Assembly: GCA_003545125.1 (NCBI GenBank)
Contig: DQCI01000309.1
Location: 2,460 to 20,000 of the forward strand
Direction of reading: 5' to 3'
Source: Paracoccaceae bacterium
GTDB lineage: Bacteria > Pseudomonadota > Alphaproteobacteria > Rhodobacterales > Rhodobacteraceae
Length of the DNA: 17,541 nucleotides
In this document: positions 1 through 7,470 of the stretch, piece by piece
Numbering within the stretch: position 1 is the stretch's first letter
Layout: every line of letters starts with the position of its first letter
Position numbers and translations under genes: made by a program
The notes under the pieces: model-generated
Seen by the model: only the letters and a program-made list of their open reading frames with translations
Told to the model about the DNA's origin: nothing
Database searches by the model: none

Positions 1-5
1 CCGGG

Positions 6-608
6 TCAGGCTTTGCGAAGACGTCGCACTGACCGCGCCGCATGTTCTGCCGCTTCGACAAGGGGCTGCTTTGGCGTTTCGAACCATTCGTCAGGGTGCA
101 ATTCGCGGGCAACGCGCACATGGGAAATCGCGTCGGACAAGTCGGGGTAGATTTCTGGTTTATTCAGATGGAGATACAATGCGGCCAACGCCACCGATCT
201 GCTGCGACCCGCTCGGCAGTGAACCAATACATTCCCCCGCGCGCGATTTGGATAGGACGCCCGTTCCGGCAAGGTTTGATCCAAAGCGCTCTCCAGAATG
301 AAGTATGCTCCGAGTAACATGTCACTCGGATTTCCCGGCCCATCTATCAGTCCTACCTTGTAGGCTTTGATTGGAGCATATCCGGCCGCGGCCTTGCCGG
401 GCGCCGGCGCGTGGGTGATGGTGTCGGCGTAATTGATGTCCAGGTTCAGGGCACAGTTCACAACCGTCGTTATTCTCAGCTCCTTCAGCGTCGCGACGTC
501 GCGGGCGCCTTCCGTTCCGCTGATGAACAGCGAAACCCGGTCGGGGCCCAGGTTTTCCGCGATGAAACTGATGACCGGCCGGTCAGTGACAGGTGCTTTC
601 TTCTTCAT
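6..608 (-). CDS. Dual-specificity / tyrosine protein phosphatase family protein
   Basis: A 200-residue cytosolic protein with the Cys-based phosphatase signature HCRAGRSRS at residues 130-138: nucleophile Cys131 and phosphate-binding Arg137 fit the family pattern C-x5-R. Asp89 in 'LIDGPGN' lies in the right area to be the general acid. The N-terminal part ('VSLFISGTEGARDVATLKELRITTVVNCA') is the usual strand-helix core of the DSP fold. By family it should remove phosphate from protein Tyr/Ser/Thr or another phosphorylated substrate; the substrate cannot be read from sequence. The ATG is supported by GGAG on the minus strand about 6 nt upstream. The gene is complete, ending with TGA at the window edge. 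It points away from the transporter operon, with about 670 bp between them, so no functional link is implied. Confidence 0.85.
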   Translation of the reverse strand: MKKKAPVTDRPVISFIAENLGPDRVSLFISGTEGARDVATLKELRITTVVNCALNLDINYADTITHAPAPGKAAAGYAPIKAYKVGLIDGPGNPSDMLLGAYFILESALDQTLPERASYPNRARGNVLVHCRAGRSRSVALAALYLHLNKPEIYPDLSDAISHVRVARELHPDEWFETPKQPLVEAAEHAARSVRRLRKA

Positions 609-661
609 GTTTTCTCCAACTCATACGGTCTTGTGCCAAGTCGTCATTGGCCTCGGTCACC

Positions 662-720
662 GGCCCGGAACAAGGCCCGGAACAAGGTCCGGAACTGGGC
701 ACGGAACTGGGCACGGACAG
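662..720. repeat. 12-bp tandem repeat, nearly five units
   Basis: Units start at 662, 674, 686, 698 and 710: GGCCCGGAACAA twice, then GGTCCGGAACTG, GGCACGGAACTG and a partial GGCACGGACAG. The unit drifts progressively along the array. The preceding bases GGCCTCGGTCAC (649-660) resemble a more decayed unit. The length is a multiple of three, so frames through it encode short Pro/Gly/Arg repeats, but no gene is supported here. Confidence 0.85.
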
Positions 721-894
721 AAGGGTTGCATTGCGGTGGTATCGTCGTCCTGCCGGGCCCGTTCATCCGACGCGGCACTCCCACGCCTTTCCGATCCTAT
801 ATCGGCCCAGAGTTTTTTGCACGGCGCGCAAGCGATTGGATTGTCTCCAGAGGAGGCGGGACAGCCCAGATCAAACCGGGATCGCCTTGGGAAA

Positions 895-920
895 CGTGAT
901 ATCACGGCCGCTTCGAAGCG
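895..920. repeat. Two adjacent perfect 12-bp palindromes
   Basis: CGTGATATCACG (895-906) and CGCTTCGAAGCG (909-920) are each perfectly self-complementary and are separated by 2 bp. They lie about 290 bp upstream of the candidate -10 element of the transporter gene. They could be protein-binding sites for dimeric regulators or a chance pair; nothing in the sequence decides this. Confidence 0.5.
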
Positions 921-1170
921 CGGGCTCTGGATGCGTTGCCGACCGGTAGGGTTCTCCGCTCGCGATGCGCAGCCCGATTCCAGATCGGGAAACGGAGGAA
1001 CACCGCGACACCTGGCGACCGCTTACTGCGCTCGGCGACTGCCCCGCGGCCGCGCAAACCATCGTGCTGATTTACATCGGTCAATCATGCACTAGCATCC
1101 GACCTGGGCCATGCAGGTGGGGCTGATCGAATTCACAGAATGAAACATCCCGGTATGACAATGTCGGCTT

Positions 1171-1217
1171 TCCATAATTTACATGGATAGCCGCGCCATT
1201 CCCGAACTGGGTATAAT
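1171..1217 (+). promoter_or_regulatory. Candidate promoter and operator of the ABC transporter operon
   Basis: A consensus-like -10 hexamer TATAAT lies at 1212-1217, about 60 bp before the start codon, in the most AT-rich stretch of the interval. No good -35 hexamer sits 16-18 bp upstream (the bases there are AGCCGC), as expected for an activator-dependent promoter. An inverted repeat TCCAT-N7-ATGGA (1171-1187) lies just upstream, where an activator or repressor could bind. I could not match it to a Fur, RirA or Irr site by eye. Confidence 0.4.
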
Positions 1218-1278
1218 ACGGGATTCCATCTTTTAGCGAAGGCTGAAAGGGCGGGAATAATCAGGGAGAAGAGACTTG

Positions 1279-2484
1279 ATGTTCACACGTTCGATATTCT
1301 TACGCACTGTGGCGGGCGCTGCCTCTGCCGCACTTCTTTTTGCGGCGGCACCCGCCGTAACGGCACAGGAGGTGTCGGCCGAGCTCGACGCCTGGCTGAC
1401 GGCCAACGCTCTGGGTAATTATGCGGCAGCTGAGGAAAACTGGGACGATATCGTCGCCAAAGCGACCGAGGAGGGCGAGGTTGTCGTTTATACTTCATCC
1501 GGGCGGATCGCCAAACTGGTCGACCACTTTCAGGCGCTGTTTCCCGGCATCACGCTCACTGTGTTTGACCTCGGCTCGGTCAAGACCATCGAAAAGACCA
1601 TCCGCGAACAGGATGCGGGCATTTTCGCGGTCGATGTCGTCACCACCGGCAATTCCGGTCAGGTGCTGCACGAGCTTCTGGCGAAGGGGCGTATCTTCAA
1701 TTATGTGCCGGCGCATTTCATTGACCGTATCCCGGAGGAAAACCGCGATCCGCTTCTGATCCGCGTCAACGAGGCGATTGTGGTGTTCTACAACTCCGAA
1801 GCAAACCCGGACGGTCCGCCGATCGGCAATGTCTGGGAGTTGACGCAAGAGCAATACCGCGGACGCATCGGGATCAAGGATCCGATGGCCTCGGGCTCGT
1901 CGCTCATGGGGCTCGCGACGCTGGTGCAATACCCGGATGAAATGGCCGCAGCCTACAAACGGCTGACCGGCGAAGACATCGTGCTGGGCGACGGCGTGCC
2001 GGATGCCGGGTACGAATTTGTCCGGCGCCTTCTGGCCAATGACGTGGTGATCTTCAAATCCGGCTCGAAACTGGCGGATGCCGCCGGCAAGCCCGGTCAG
2101 GAAGACCCGCCGATGGCAATGACCAACATGACCTATGTTTCGCGCAACGATGACAAGGGCAACGTCAATGCCATCATCGCCGATCTCGATCCGGTCGCGA
2201 AAATGGTCTATCCCACCTTCATGTCAATCGGCGCCAATGCGCCGCATCCGAACGCGGCCAAGGTGTTGATCGCCTACCTGCTGGGTAACCCTGAGCTGAA
2301 CCTCGATACGGCGCTGGAGAAGCCATATACCGAAGGCGCAAGCTTTGACATGCTTTGGGGCCTGGCACCCTACCACGATGCCGGGTCGGTCAGCCCGCGC
2401 AGCGACGTTCCGCTGGGGTTCGCATTGTCTACTCGCGTGCCGAGGGGGTCATCATCCCGCCCGAGGCGCGTGGGCTCGGATTGA
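1279..2484 (+). CDS. ABC transporter substrate-binding protein (iron(III)-type), C-terminus replaced by out-of-frame tail
   Basis: Periplasmic binding protein of the extracellular solute-binding family 1 / FbpA-like group, 401 residues from ATG 1279; TTG 1276 is also possible, with AGGGAG at 1263-1268. A Sec signal peptide is visible (hydrophobic 'AGAASAALLFAAAPAV', cleavage likely after TAQ). The mature core is typical: 'EGEVVVYTSSGRIAKLVDHF', 'FDLGSVKTIEKTIREQ', and 'GNVWELTQEQYRGRIGIKDP'. The family-like sequence stops near 'APYHDAGSVSPRSDVPL' (about 2413). The last roughly 20 residues (GFALSTRVPRGSSSRPRRVGSD) are Arg/Ser-rich, unlike the family, and correspond to ATPase codons read in the wrong frame. 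The protein is therefore probably truncated by some tens of residues compared with relatives. Ferric iron is the usual substrate of this group with this permease type, but phosphonate, thiamine or polyamine uptake cannot be excluded. Confidence 0.8.
   Translation: MFTRSIFLRTVAGAASAALLFAAAPAVTAQEVSAELDAWLTANALGNYAAAEENWDDIVAKATEEGEVVVYTSSGRIAKLVDHFQALFPGITLTVFDLGSVKTIEKTIREQDAGIFAVDVVTTGNSGQVLHELLAKGRIFNYVPAHFIDRIPEENRDPLLIRVNEAIVVFYNSEANPDGPPIGNVWELTQEQYRGRIGIKDPMASGSSLMGLATLVQYPDEMAAAYKRLTGEDIVLGDGVPDAGYEFVRRLLANDVVIFKSGSKLADAAGKPGQEDPPMAMTNMTYVSRNDDKGNVNAIIADLDPVAKMVYPTFMSIGANAPHPNAAKVLIAYLLGNPELNLDTALEKPYTEGASFDMLWGLAPYHDAGSVSPRSDVPLGFALSTRVPRGSSSRPRRVGSD
2408..2424. other. Probable deletion junction between binding-protein and ATPase genes
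   Basis: On the left, the binding-protein frame reads a normal family sequence to 'RSDVPL'. On the right, a different frame reads normal ABC ATPase sequence from about 'VRIVYSRAEG'. The switch lies close to position 2415, around CTGGGG. Neither a stop codon plus spacer nor an ATPase start and Walker A motif exists between them, so the simplest reading is loss of the binding-protein 3' end, the intergenic gap and the ATPase 5' end. A mis-assembly at this point would look the same. Confidence 0.7.
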
Positions 2485-3317
2485 TCTTTCAAAGCTATGC
2501 ATTGTGGCCGCATATGACGGTTGCAAAGAACATCACCCTGGCCCTCAAGGAGCAGAAGCTCGCGACTTCCGAGATCGCCAAGCGCCTTGAGGTCGCCTTG
2601 GATCTTGTGCAGCTCACGGGCTATGCAAAGCGCTATCCGTCCGAATTGTCGGGCGGACAACAGCAACGCGTGGCGGTGGCCCGCCTGATTGCGCTGCGCC
2701 CGTCGATCCTTTTGATGGACGAGCCGCTCTCCAACCTCGACGCCAAGCTGCGCACCGAAATGCGCGCGAGCCTGAAACGTCTGCACCGCGATCTGGAAGC
2801 GACCACGGTCTATGTGACCCACGACCAGGTCGAGGCGCTGACCCTGTCCGACCGGATCATCATCATGGACGAAGGTGTGATCAAGCAGGAGGGCACGCCC
2901 TACGATATCTATCACCATCCGGCGAACCTGTTCGTTGCCGAGTTCATCGGCGATCCCGGCATCAACCTGTTTCGCGGCAAGACATCCGCAGCCGGGCTCG
3001 AGTGTGGCGACATTGTCCTGCCGTTGCCGCAGGACCTGCGGGCGACCGGCCGGCACCTGGTGGGGGCGGCGCGTCCCGAGAAGATCAAGGTCTCGGCTGA
3101 GGAAAACAGCGGCTGGCAGAAGGTACGGGTCGAGATCGTCCAGCCAACCGGGGCGGACACGATCCTTCAGGTCAAGGCGGGCGACACGCCGATCACCCTC
3201 CTGCAATCGGGCTTCATCACCTTGGATGAAGGGACCGAGCTCTGGATCGAGTTCGATCCGGATACGCTGAATTTCTTCGATCCCGACAGCGGGGCAAACA
3301 CCCGTCAGACCTCCTGA
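2415..3317 (+). pseudogene. ABC transporter ATP-binding protein, 5'-truncated (no Walker A)
   Basis: About 300 codons of a PotA/FbpC-type importer ATPase. Present are the Q-loop (GLIFQSYALWPHMTV), the ABC signature LSGGQQQRVAVARLI, Walker B ILLMDEP with D-loop SNLD, the H-loop VTHDQVEAL, and a C-terminal TOBE-like region (about 2950-3300). Missing is everything before the Q-loop strand, including the Walker A P-loop and the start codon; intact family members have about 60 more N-terminal residues. ATG 2355 is in this frame but yields only 20 unrelated residues (read from binding-protein DNA), so it is not a credible start. Without a P-loop the product cannot bind ATP normally. A separate ATPase encoded elsewhere might serve the intact permease, but nothing here shows it. 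Confidence 0.8.
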
Positions 3318-3379
3318 GCCACGATAAAGCGTTCCGAGAAAAACCTGTCGCACTGGTTTGTCGAGAAGCGCTCAGACCC

Positions 3380-3436
3380 TGTTGATGTTGTGGGCGTTTC
3401 GAAATCAACATGTGTCTCAAGTTAATCTCGAAACGC
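3380..3436 (+). other. Two interleaved inverted repeats before the permease gene
   Basis: In the 135-bp gap before the permease, TGTTGAT (3380-3386) pairs with ATCAACA (3404-3410), and GCGTTTCGA (3394-3402) pairs with TCGAAACGC (3428-3436). The first arm of the second pair lies in the loop of the first, so the two helices would be mutually exclusive or form a pseudoknot. The second helix ends just before the permease ribosome binding site AGGGA (3440-3444). No T-run follows, so it is not a standard terminator. It may tune permease expression or stabilise the mRNA. Confidence 0.4.
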
Positions 3437-3452
3437 TCCAGGGACCCGAAAC

Positions 3453-5294
3453 ATGGCGTCAATCTCTGAGCGCAGTCAGAAGCCGGCCTTCTGGAGCCAG
3501 CGCAATATCACCTTTCAGGCCTACCGGCTGAAGACCAGGCCCGAGTTGATCATCGGGGCGCTGTGTCTTGGCTTCCTTGGCTTTGTGGTTCTGGTGCCGC
3601 TGTTTCAGATCATTCGCGACTCGTTGGTGTTTCAAAGCTACGATCTGGCCTACCGGCCCGATGGCGAAGTCGGCTCGTTCACCCTGTTTCATTTCGACCG
3701 GGTCTTCCTGCAGCCGATATCAAAAGCCTTGTTCTTCAAGCCGCTGATCAACAGCCTGAAGATGGGCCTTGCGGTGACGGCGATTGCGATCACCGTGGGG
3801 TCGTCTCTGGCCTGGCTGATGGTGCGGACCAACGTCTATCTCAAAGGCGTTTTCGGGGCGATGCTGGTCATTCCCTACATGATGCCATCCTGGGTCATGG
3901 CGCTGGCCTGGTTGAGCCTGTTCAAGAACGACCGGATCGGCGGGTCAGAAGGGCTTTTGACCTACATGTTCGGCATTCAGCCGCCTGATTGGGTGTCTTA
4001 CGGTTTCTTCCCGATCGTGATCACCCTGGCGCTGCACTACTACGCCTATGCCTATCTGCTGATTTCCGGCGCGCTGGCGACCGTGGACAGTGAGTTGGAG
4101 GAGGCCGGCGCGACCTGCGGCATGAGCAAGTGGAAGCGCATCCGCATGATCACCATGCCGCTCCTGTTGCCGGCGCTGGGGTCGGCCGTGGTTCTGACGT
4201 TCATCCGCATCCTGGGCACCTTCGGCACACCGGCGCTGCTGGGCCTGCCGGTGCGGTTCTTCACTTTTTCGACCCAGATCTACGCCTCGATCAATGCGCG
4301 CAACCAGGGCGATGCTTATGTCCTCGCCCTGGTGCTGATCGTGTTGGCGATTTCGTTCATCTGGATCAACAGCCGCATCATCGGCGTGCGCAAAAGCTTC
4401 GTGACCATGACTGGCAAGGGATTCCGCAAACGCGAAAGCGACCTCGGGCTCATGCGCTGGCCAGCGACGATCCTGGTGGTGCTGTTCCTGTGTATCACCG
4501 TGTTCCTGCCGCTCACGCTTCTGTTGTGGGAATCCCTCACGCTGATCCCCGGCGATTACAGCTTCTCCAATCTTTCCAGCTACTTCTGGGTCGGGCAGGG
4601 CAATGTCGCGCTGGCTTACGGCGAGCCGGGGGTGCTTCACAACAAGGGGATCCTTACCGCGCTCAGCAATTCGATCAAGCTCGGGTTCGCCGCCGCGCTG
4701 TTCAACGGCATGCTCGGGCTTCTGGTCGGCTACGCGGTCGTGCGCGGGCGCGGGGCGCGGTTGTCGAAATGGCTCGAGGGCATCGCCTTCGCCCCCTACA
4801 TTTTTCCCTCGATCGCACTTGGCGCCATCTATATCGGGTTGTTCTCGAGCAATATCGGCCCGATCCCGGCGCTCTACGGAACCTTTGCCATCCTGGTCCT
4901 GATCACGGTGATCAAGAACCTGCCTTTCACCTCGCGCACCGGCATCGCCGCGATGCTTCAGATCGACAAGTCGATCGAGGAAACCGCGCGGGTTCAGGGC
5001 ATCGGCTGGTTCAGGCGCATGTTCCGTATCATCGTCCCCTTGTCGATGAGCGGTCTTGTGTCGGGCATGCTTCTGACCTTCATCACTGCCATGCGCGAGC
5101 TGTCGCTGATCATCCTGCTGCTGACGCCCGGCAACATGGTGCTGACCGGCCTGATCTTCGGCTACCAGGAACAGGACATGGCCCAGCATTCCAGCGCCGT
5201 GACCCTGATGCTGGTGCTGATCATCATCACGATCAGCGTTCTTGTCCGAGTGTTGTCACGCGGGGCCGGGGTCGGGCGTTTGACCGCGACATAG
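3453..5294 (+). CDS. ABC transporter permease, fused two-domain iron(III)/FbpB type
   Basis: A 613-residue inner-membrane protein with two binding-protein-dependent permease domains in one chain, as in FbpB/AfuB-type transporters. After a hydrophilic N-terminus, the first membrane segment is at about 33-54 and further segments run in two blocks (about 105-315 and 337-602). Each half carries the cytoplasmic EAA loop that contacts the ATPase: EEAGATCGMSKWKRI (216-230) and EETARVQGIGWFRRM (509-523). A long periplasmic stretch follows the first segment of each half (55-95 and 362-400). AGGGA at 3440-3444 supports the ATG. The gene looks intact, with family-typical length and no internal stop, in contrast to the two damaged genes before it. 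It should form the translocation channel for the substrate delivered by the upstream binding protein. No strong terminator follows. Confidence 0.9.
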   Translation: MASISERSQKPAFWSQRNITFQAYRLKTRPELIIGALCLGFLGFVVLVPLFQIIRDSLVFQSYDLAYRPDGEVGSFTLFHFDRVFLQPISKALFFKPLINSLKMGLAVTAIAITVGSSLAWLMVRTNVYLKGVFGAMLVIPYMMPSWVMALAWLSLFKNDRIGGSEGLLTYMFGIQPPDWVSYGFFPIVITLALHYYAYAYLLISGALATVDSELEEAGATCGMSKWKRIRMITMPLLLPALGSAVVLTFIRILGTFGTPALLGLPVRFFTFSTQIYASINARNQGDAYVLALVLIVLAISFIWINSRIIGVRKSFVTMTGKGFRKRESDLGLMRWPATILVVLFLCITVFLPLTLLLWESLTLIPGDYSFSNLSSYFWVGQGNVALAYGEPGVLHNKGILTALSNSIKLGFAAALFNGMLGLLVGYAVVRGRGARLSKWLEGIAFAPYIFPSIALGAIYIGLFSSNIGPIPALYGTFAILVLITVIKNLPFTSRTGIAAMLQIDKSIEETARVQGIGWFRRMFRIIVPLSMSGLVSGMLLTFITAMRELSLIILLLTPGNMVLTGLIFGYQEQDMAQHSSAVTLMLVLIIITISVLVRVLSRGAGVGRLTAT

Positions 5295-5933
5295 GCGGGG
5301 CACACGCCAAAGGTTCTTGTCCGTCGGTATCGGGGTCTCTTTGTACAGGTTCGCTCAAAACGACGTCTGCTATCCTGTGTTTGCGCGTCTGTTTTCTGTT
5401 GAACAATCGGTTTCTTCCCGCCTGGGCAGCGTTTCGCTGCGGTCGCGACCTGCAGTTGGCCGTGATCGGAGCCCACTTGGCGAAAGCCCATACCGTCCGT
5501 GCCTGAGACAGACGGAGCGGGCGCGGCGGAAAACTGACTGCAGCGACGCCGCCAACTGGAACCGCGCCGCGGACCTCATCGCATCACGATGATGGTCCAC
5601 AGGCCCTTATGCGGTACACGGGGAGACAAGCGGAAATGCGCATTGGACGCTCTTTAGCCGCACCACAGCTCCGGGTCTTCGCCGCGCTGACACCGAGATG
5701 GCGGCGCGCGGTCCCGCCGTCGCGTTGGTTGTCCTGGGCCGGATCGACCGTGCCGGATATCAATCGCGGGAGGAAACGTAGCCGTTCCCGGCGTACGAGG
5801 GTTCCGGTATTCGCCGATGTCCGCGGGGCCGCGCTTGCGCGGGCCGCAGGCGGCCTGGGCAGAGGATCCGGACAGGAGATCCGGGCCCACGACCGGGGCA
5901 GCGATCAGCGACCGTATTCGGGACGGGTAATTG
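5295..5933. other. Interval without a recognised gene
   Basis: About 640 bp between the permease stop and the tRNA. Both strands have open frames of up to about 140 codons, Arg/Pro/Ser-rich with no domain I recognise and no convincing ribosome binding site. A compact palindromic patch lies at 5426-5450, and an 8-bp inverted repeat CAGTTGGC (5453-5460) / GCCAACTG (5551-5558) brackets the next 100 bp. A structured RNA or a decayed gene is possible, but I cannot support either. Confidence 0.55.
5426..5450. repeat. Hairpin followed directly by a 10-bp palindrome
   Basis: GCAGCG-TTT-CGCTGC (5426-5440) forms a 6-bp stem with a 3-nt loop and abuts the perfect palindrome GGTCGCGACC (5441-5450). No T-run follows, so termination of the permease operon here would have to be factor-dependent. 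Function unknown. Confidence 0.45.
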
Positions 5934-6023
5934 TGGCGGAGAGACAGGGATTCGAACCCTGGGTCCCCGTGAAGGGACAACGGTTTTCGAGACCGCCCCG
6001 TTCGACCACTCCGGCACCTCTCC
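5934..6023 (-). tRNA. tRNA-Ser (anticodon CGA)
   Basis: Read on the minus strand, the 5' acceptor strand GGAGAGG (6017-6023) pairs with TCTCTCC (5938-5944), followed by discriminator G and an encoded CCA. The anticodon stem GCGGT/ACCGT encloses the loop CTCGAAA, giving anticodon CGA, which reads UCG serine codons. The long variable arm (about TGTCCCTTCACGGGGAC) is that of a class II tRNA, as expected for serine, and the T-loop GGTTCGAATCC is canonical. The total length of 90 nt including CCA fits tRNA-Ser. No integrase gene or duplicated tRNA end is visible nearby. Confidence 0.97.
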
Positions 6024-6261
6024 GCGGGGGTCTGGCGGGGACATAATGGGCACCGCACGGGCATGCAACCGGTTTTTTCGTCGCCGCGCGCCGCGCCTCG
6101 CGATACCCCGGCTCGATACTCCGGCTCGAAAGCGGCGCGGGGCCCCGGCAGGGCCCTGCCGCCGGGGCGCGGGCCGCGGGGCCGGGGTTGTCGGCGCGCG
6201 CGCGCATCCCTACCTTCCCGAGAACGGCCACCGAAGCCGGGATCTTGCCGAGGAGCAGAGC

Positions 6262-7179
6262 ATGCGCGCATCGAGAAACATCGCACACCACGTCGCAAAG
6301 CACAGGAGCCGGACCTGGGCCGGAGCCGGGATTTCGGCCTGGGCCGGCGTCCGTTCCCTTGTTCTCGCCTCCCTTGTTCTCGCCGTCGCCTGGACCTTTG
6401 CCGCCGTCACCCCGGCCCACGCCGCCGAACGCGAGGTCTACCGGGCGTTCCTTGAAACCACCGGCTTCGACGTTGCCATTACCTCGCTGCAGCAGGATGC
6501 GATGTCGGGCCCGGGGATGTCGGGGCAGGAGGCAAACGATTTCGGCAACCAGTACGTGGCGCTGGCCGAACAGGTGTTCGATCCCGATCTGATGCTGGAC
6601 CGCGCCATCGACATGATGACGGCGGTCATGCCGGACGAACTGGTGGCCCACGGGGCGGAGTTCTATGCCTCCGCGCTCGGCCAGCGGCTGGTCGAGGTCG
6701 AAAACGCGAGCCATATGACCGGGCTCGACGACCGGCGGGCGCAAGGCGAGGCGATCGTGACGGAGCTGGCCGGAACCAATCCCGAGCGGCTCGAAGACTT
6801 CCAGGCGATGATGGACGCGATCGGCGGCGTGGACGCGAGCGTGCGCGCCATTCTCGAGGTTCAGATCCGCTACCTGCTTGCGGCCATGGCTGCCGGGACG
6901 GTCGATTTCGAGTTCTCCGAGGCCGAGCTTCGGGCGATCATGGCCGAACAGGAACCGATGATGAAAACCGAGATCGCGCGCAATTCCATCATCGGTGCGG
7001 CCTATACCTACCGCGACGTGTCGGACGAGGACATCCGCGCCTACCGCACGGCGCTCGAGACGCCGATGATGCAGCAGGTGTACGAAGCCCTGAATGCGAT
7101 CCAGTACCAGGTGATGGCCGAACGCTACGAAGTGCTGGCCGGAAAGCTCGCCGGGCTGGCGCCGCAGACCGATCTCTGA
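6262..7179 (+). CDS. DUF2059 domain protein, exported
   Basis: A 305-residue protein starting at ATG 6262, chosen because AGGAG (6251-6255) lies 6 nt upstream and a signal peptide follows. The n-region is long (about 31 residues, with His and Arg), then comes a hydrophobic core containing the direct repeat LVLA-S-LVLA (DNA repeat CTTGTTCTCGCC twice near 6359), with likely cleavage after AHA at residue 54. The mature part is alpha-helical and acidic. Its sections 'FDPDLMLDRAIDMMTAVMPDELVAHGAEFYASALGQRLVEVENA' and 'YRTALETPMMQQVYEALNAIQYQVMAERYEVLAGKLA' match the DUF2059 pattern of helices with a 'FY.S..G..' motif. The function of the family is unknown; a periplasmic location is predicted. It is a monocistronic gene between the tRNA (opposite strand) and the rplU promoter. 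Confidence 0.75.
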   Translation: MRASRNIAHHVAKHRSRTWAGAGISAWAGVRSLVLASLVLAVAWTFAAVTPAHAAEREVYRAFLETTGFDVAITSLQQDAMSGPGMSGQEANDFGNQYVALAEQVFDPDLMLDRAIDMMTAVMPDELVAHGAEFYASALGQRLVEVENASHMTGLDDRRAQGEAIVTELAGTNPERLEDFQAMMDAIGGVDASVRAILEVQIRYLLAAMAAGTVDFEFSEAELRAIMAEQEPMMKTEIARNSIIGAAYTYRDVSDEDIRAYRTALETPMMQQVYEALNAIQYQVMAERYEVLAGKLAGLAPQTDL

Positions 7180-7277
7180 GGCGGTCCGAAACCCGGCGAG
7201 ACCGGGGTCGGGCCGGGCGCCGGGCAGGGCGTCTGGCAGGGGGGCGGACAGGCGGTCGGGCAGCGCGGCGAAACCCC

Positions 7278-7306
7278 TTGACTTCGCCCCCGAACCCTCA
7301 CATAAG
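7278..7306 (+). promoter_or_regulatory. Sigma-70-type promoter of rplU-rpmA
   Basis: TTGACT (7278-7283) and CATAAG (7301-7306) are separated by exactly 17 bp. The -35 matches the consensus TTGACA at five of six positions and the -10 matches TATAAT at four of six. Transcription would start near 7313, leaving a leader of about 155 nt before rplU. This is a strong housekeeping arrangement, as expected for ribosomal protein genes. Confidence 0.6.
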
Positions 7307-7389
7307 CCGGGCTTCCGGACGGCGCTCGGCCGTTGCCGGATCCAAATACGATGATACACAACGCCCATCAGGGCGCGCTGTTCGAAGGC

Positions 7390-7417
7390 GGCAGATGCCC
7401 TAAGGGCGCAACCTGCC
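7390..7417 (+). promoter_or_regulatory. Hairpin in the rplU mRNA leader
   Basis: GGCAG (7390-7394) pairs with CTGCC (7413-7417), and inside it GCCC-TAA-GGGC (7397-7407) forms a second stem. It lies about 55 nt before the rplU start. Ribosomal protein operons are often autoregulated through such leaders (established for several bacteria), so this could be an L21 binding site. No conserved leader family could be assigned by eye. Confidence 0.35.
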
Positions 7418-7470
7418 AAAACGCCGGGTGAACCGGGGCCGAAGGACGCGGGGATAAAAAGGAAGATCAG

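Larger units (their letters stand above)
609..1278. other. Gene-free divergent interval with repeats and palindromes
   Basis: About 670 bp between the phosphatase start (minus) and the transporter start (plus). Short open frames occur on both strands but none shows a domain, a convincing ribosome binding site or a protein-like composition. The interval contains a 12-bp tandem repeat (662-720), two adjacent perfect palindromes (895-920), a 6-bp-stem hairpin CCCGAT/ATCGGG (973-989), and a likely promoter region in the AT-richer final 130 bp before the transporter gene. Confidence 0.6.

Noticed and set aside
2355..2414. ATG 2355 as a start of a shortened but functional ATPase.
   Set aside because: The first 20 codons are binding-protein DNA in another frame, and the product would still lack Walker A.
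3945..5189. A 414-codon open frame on the minus strand opposite the permease gene.
   Set aside because: The His/Asp/Gln-rich composition is the antisense image of a hydrophobic membrane protein, with no domain and no start signal.
5934..6023. tRNA-Ser as an integration site of a mobile element.
   Set aside because: No integrase, no duplicated 3' end of the tRNA and no phage genes are visible on either side.
7180..7270. G-rich stretch after the DUF2059 gene as a tandem repeat or terminator.
   Set aside because: The units are too irregular to define a repeat, and no stem with a T-run was found.
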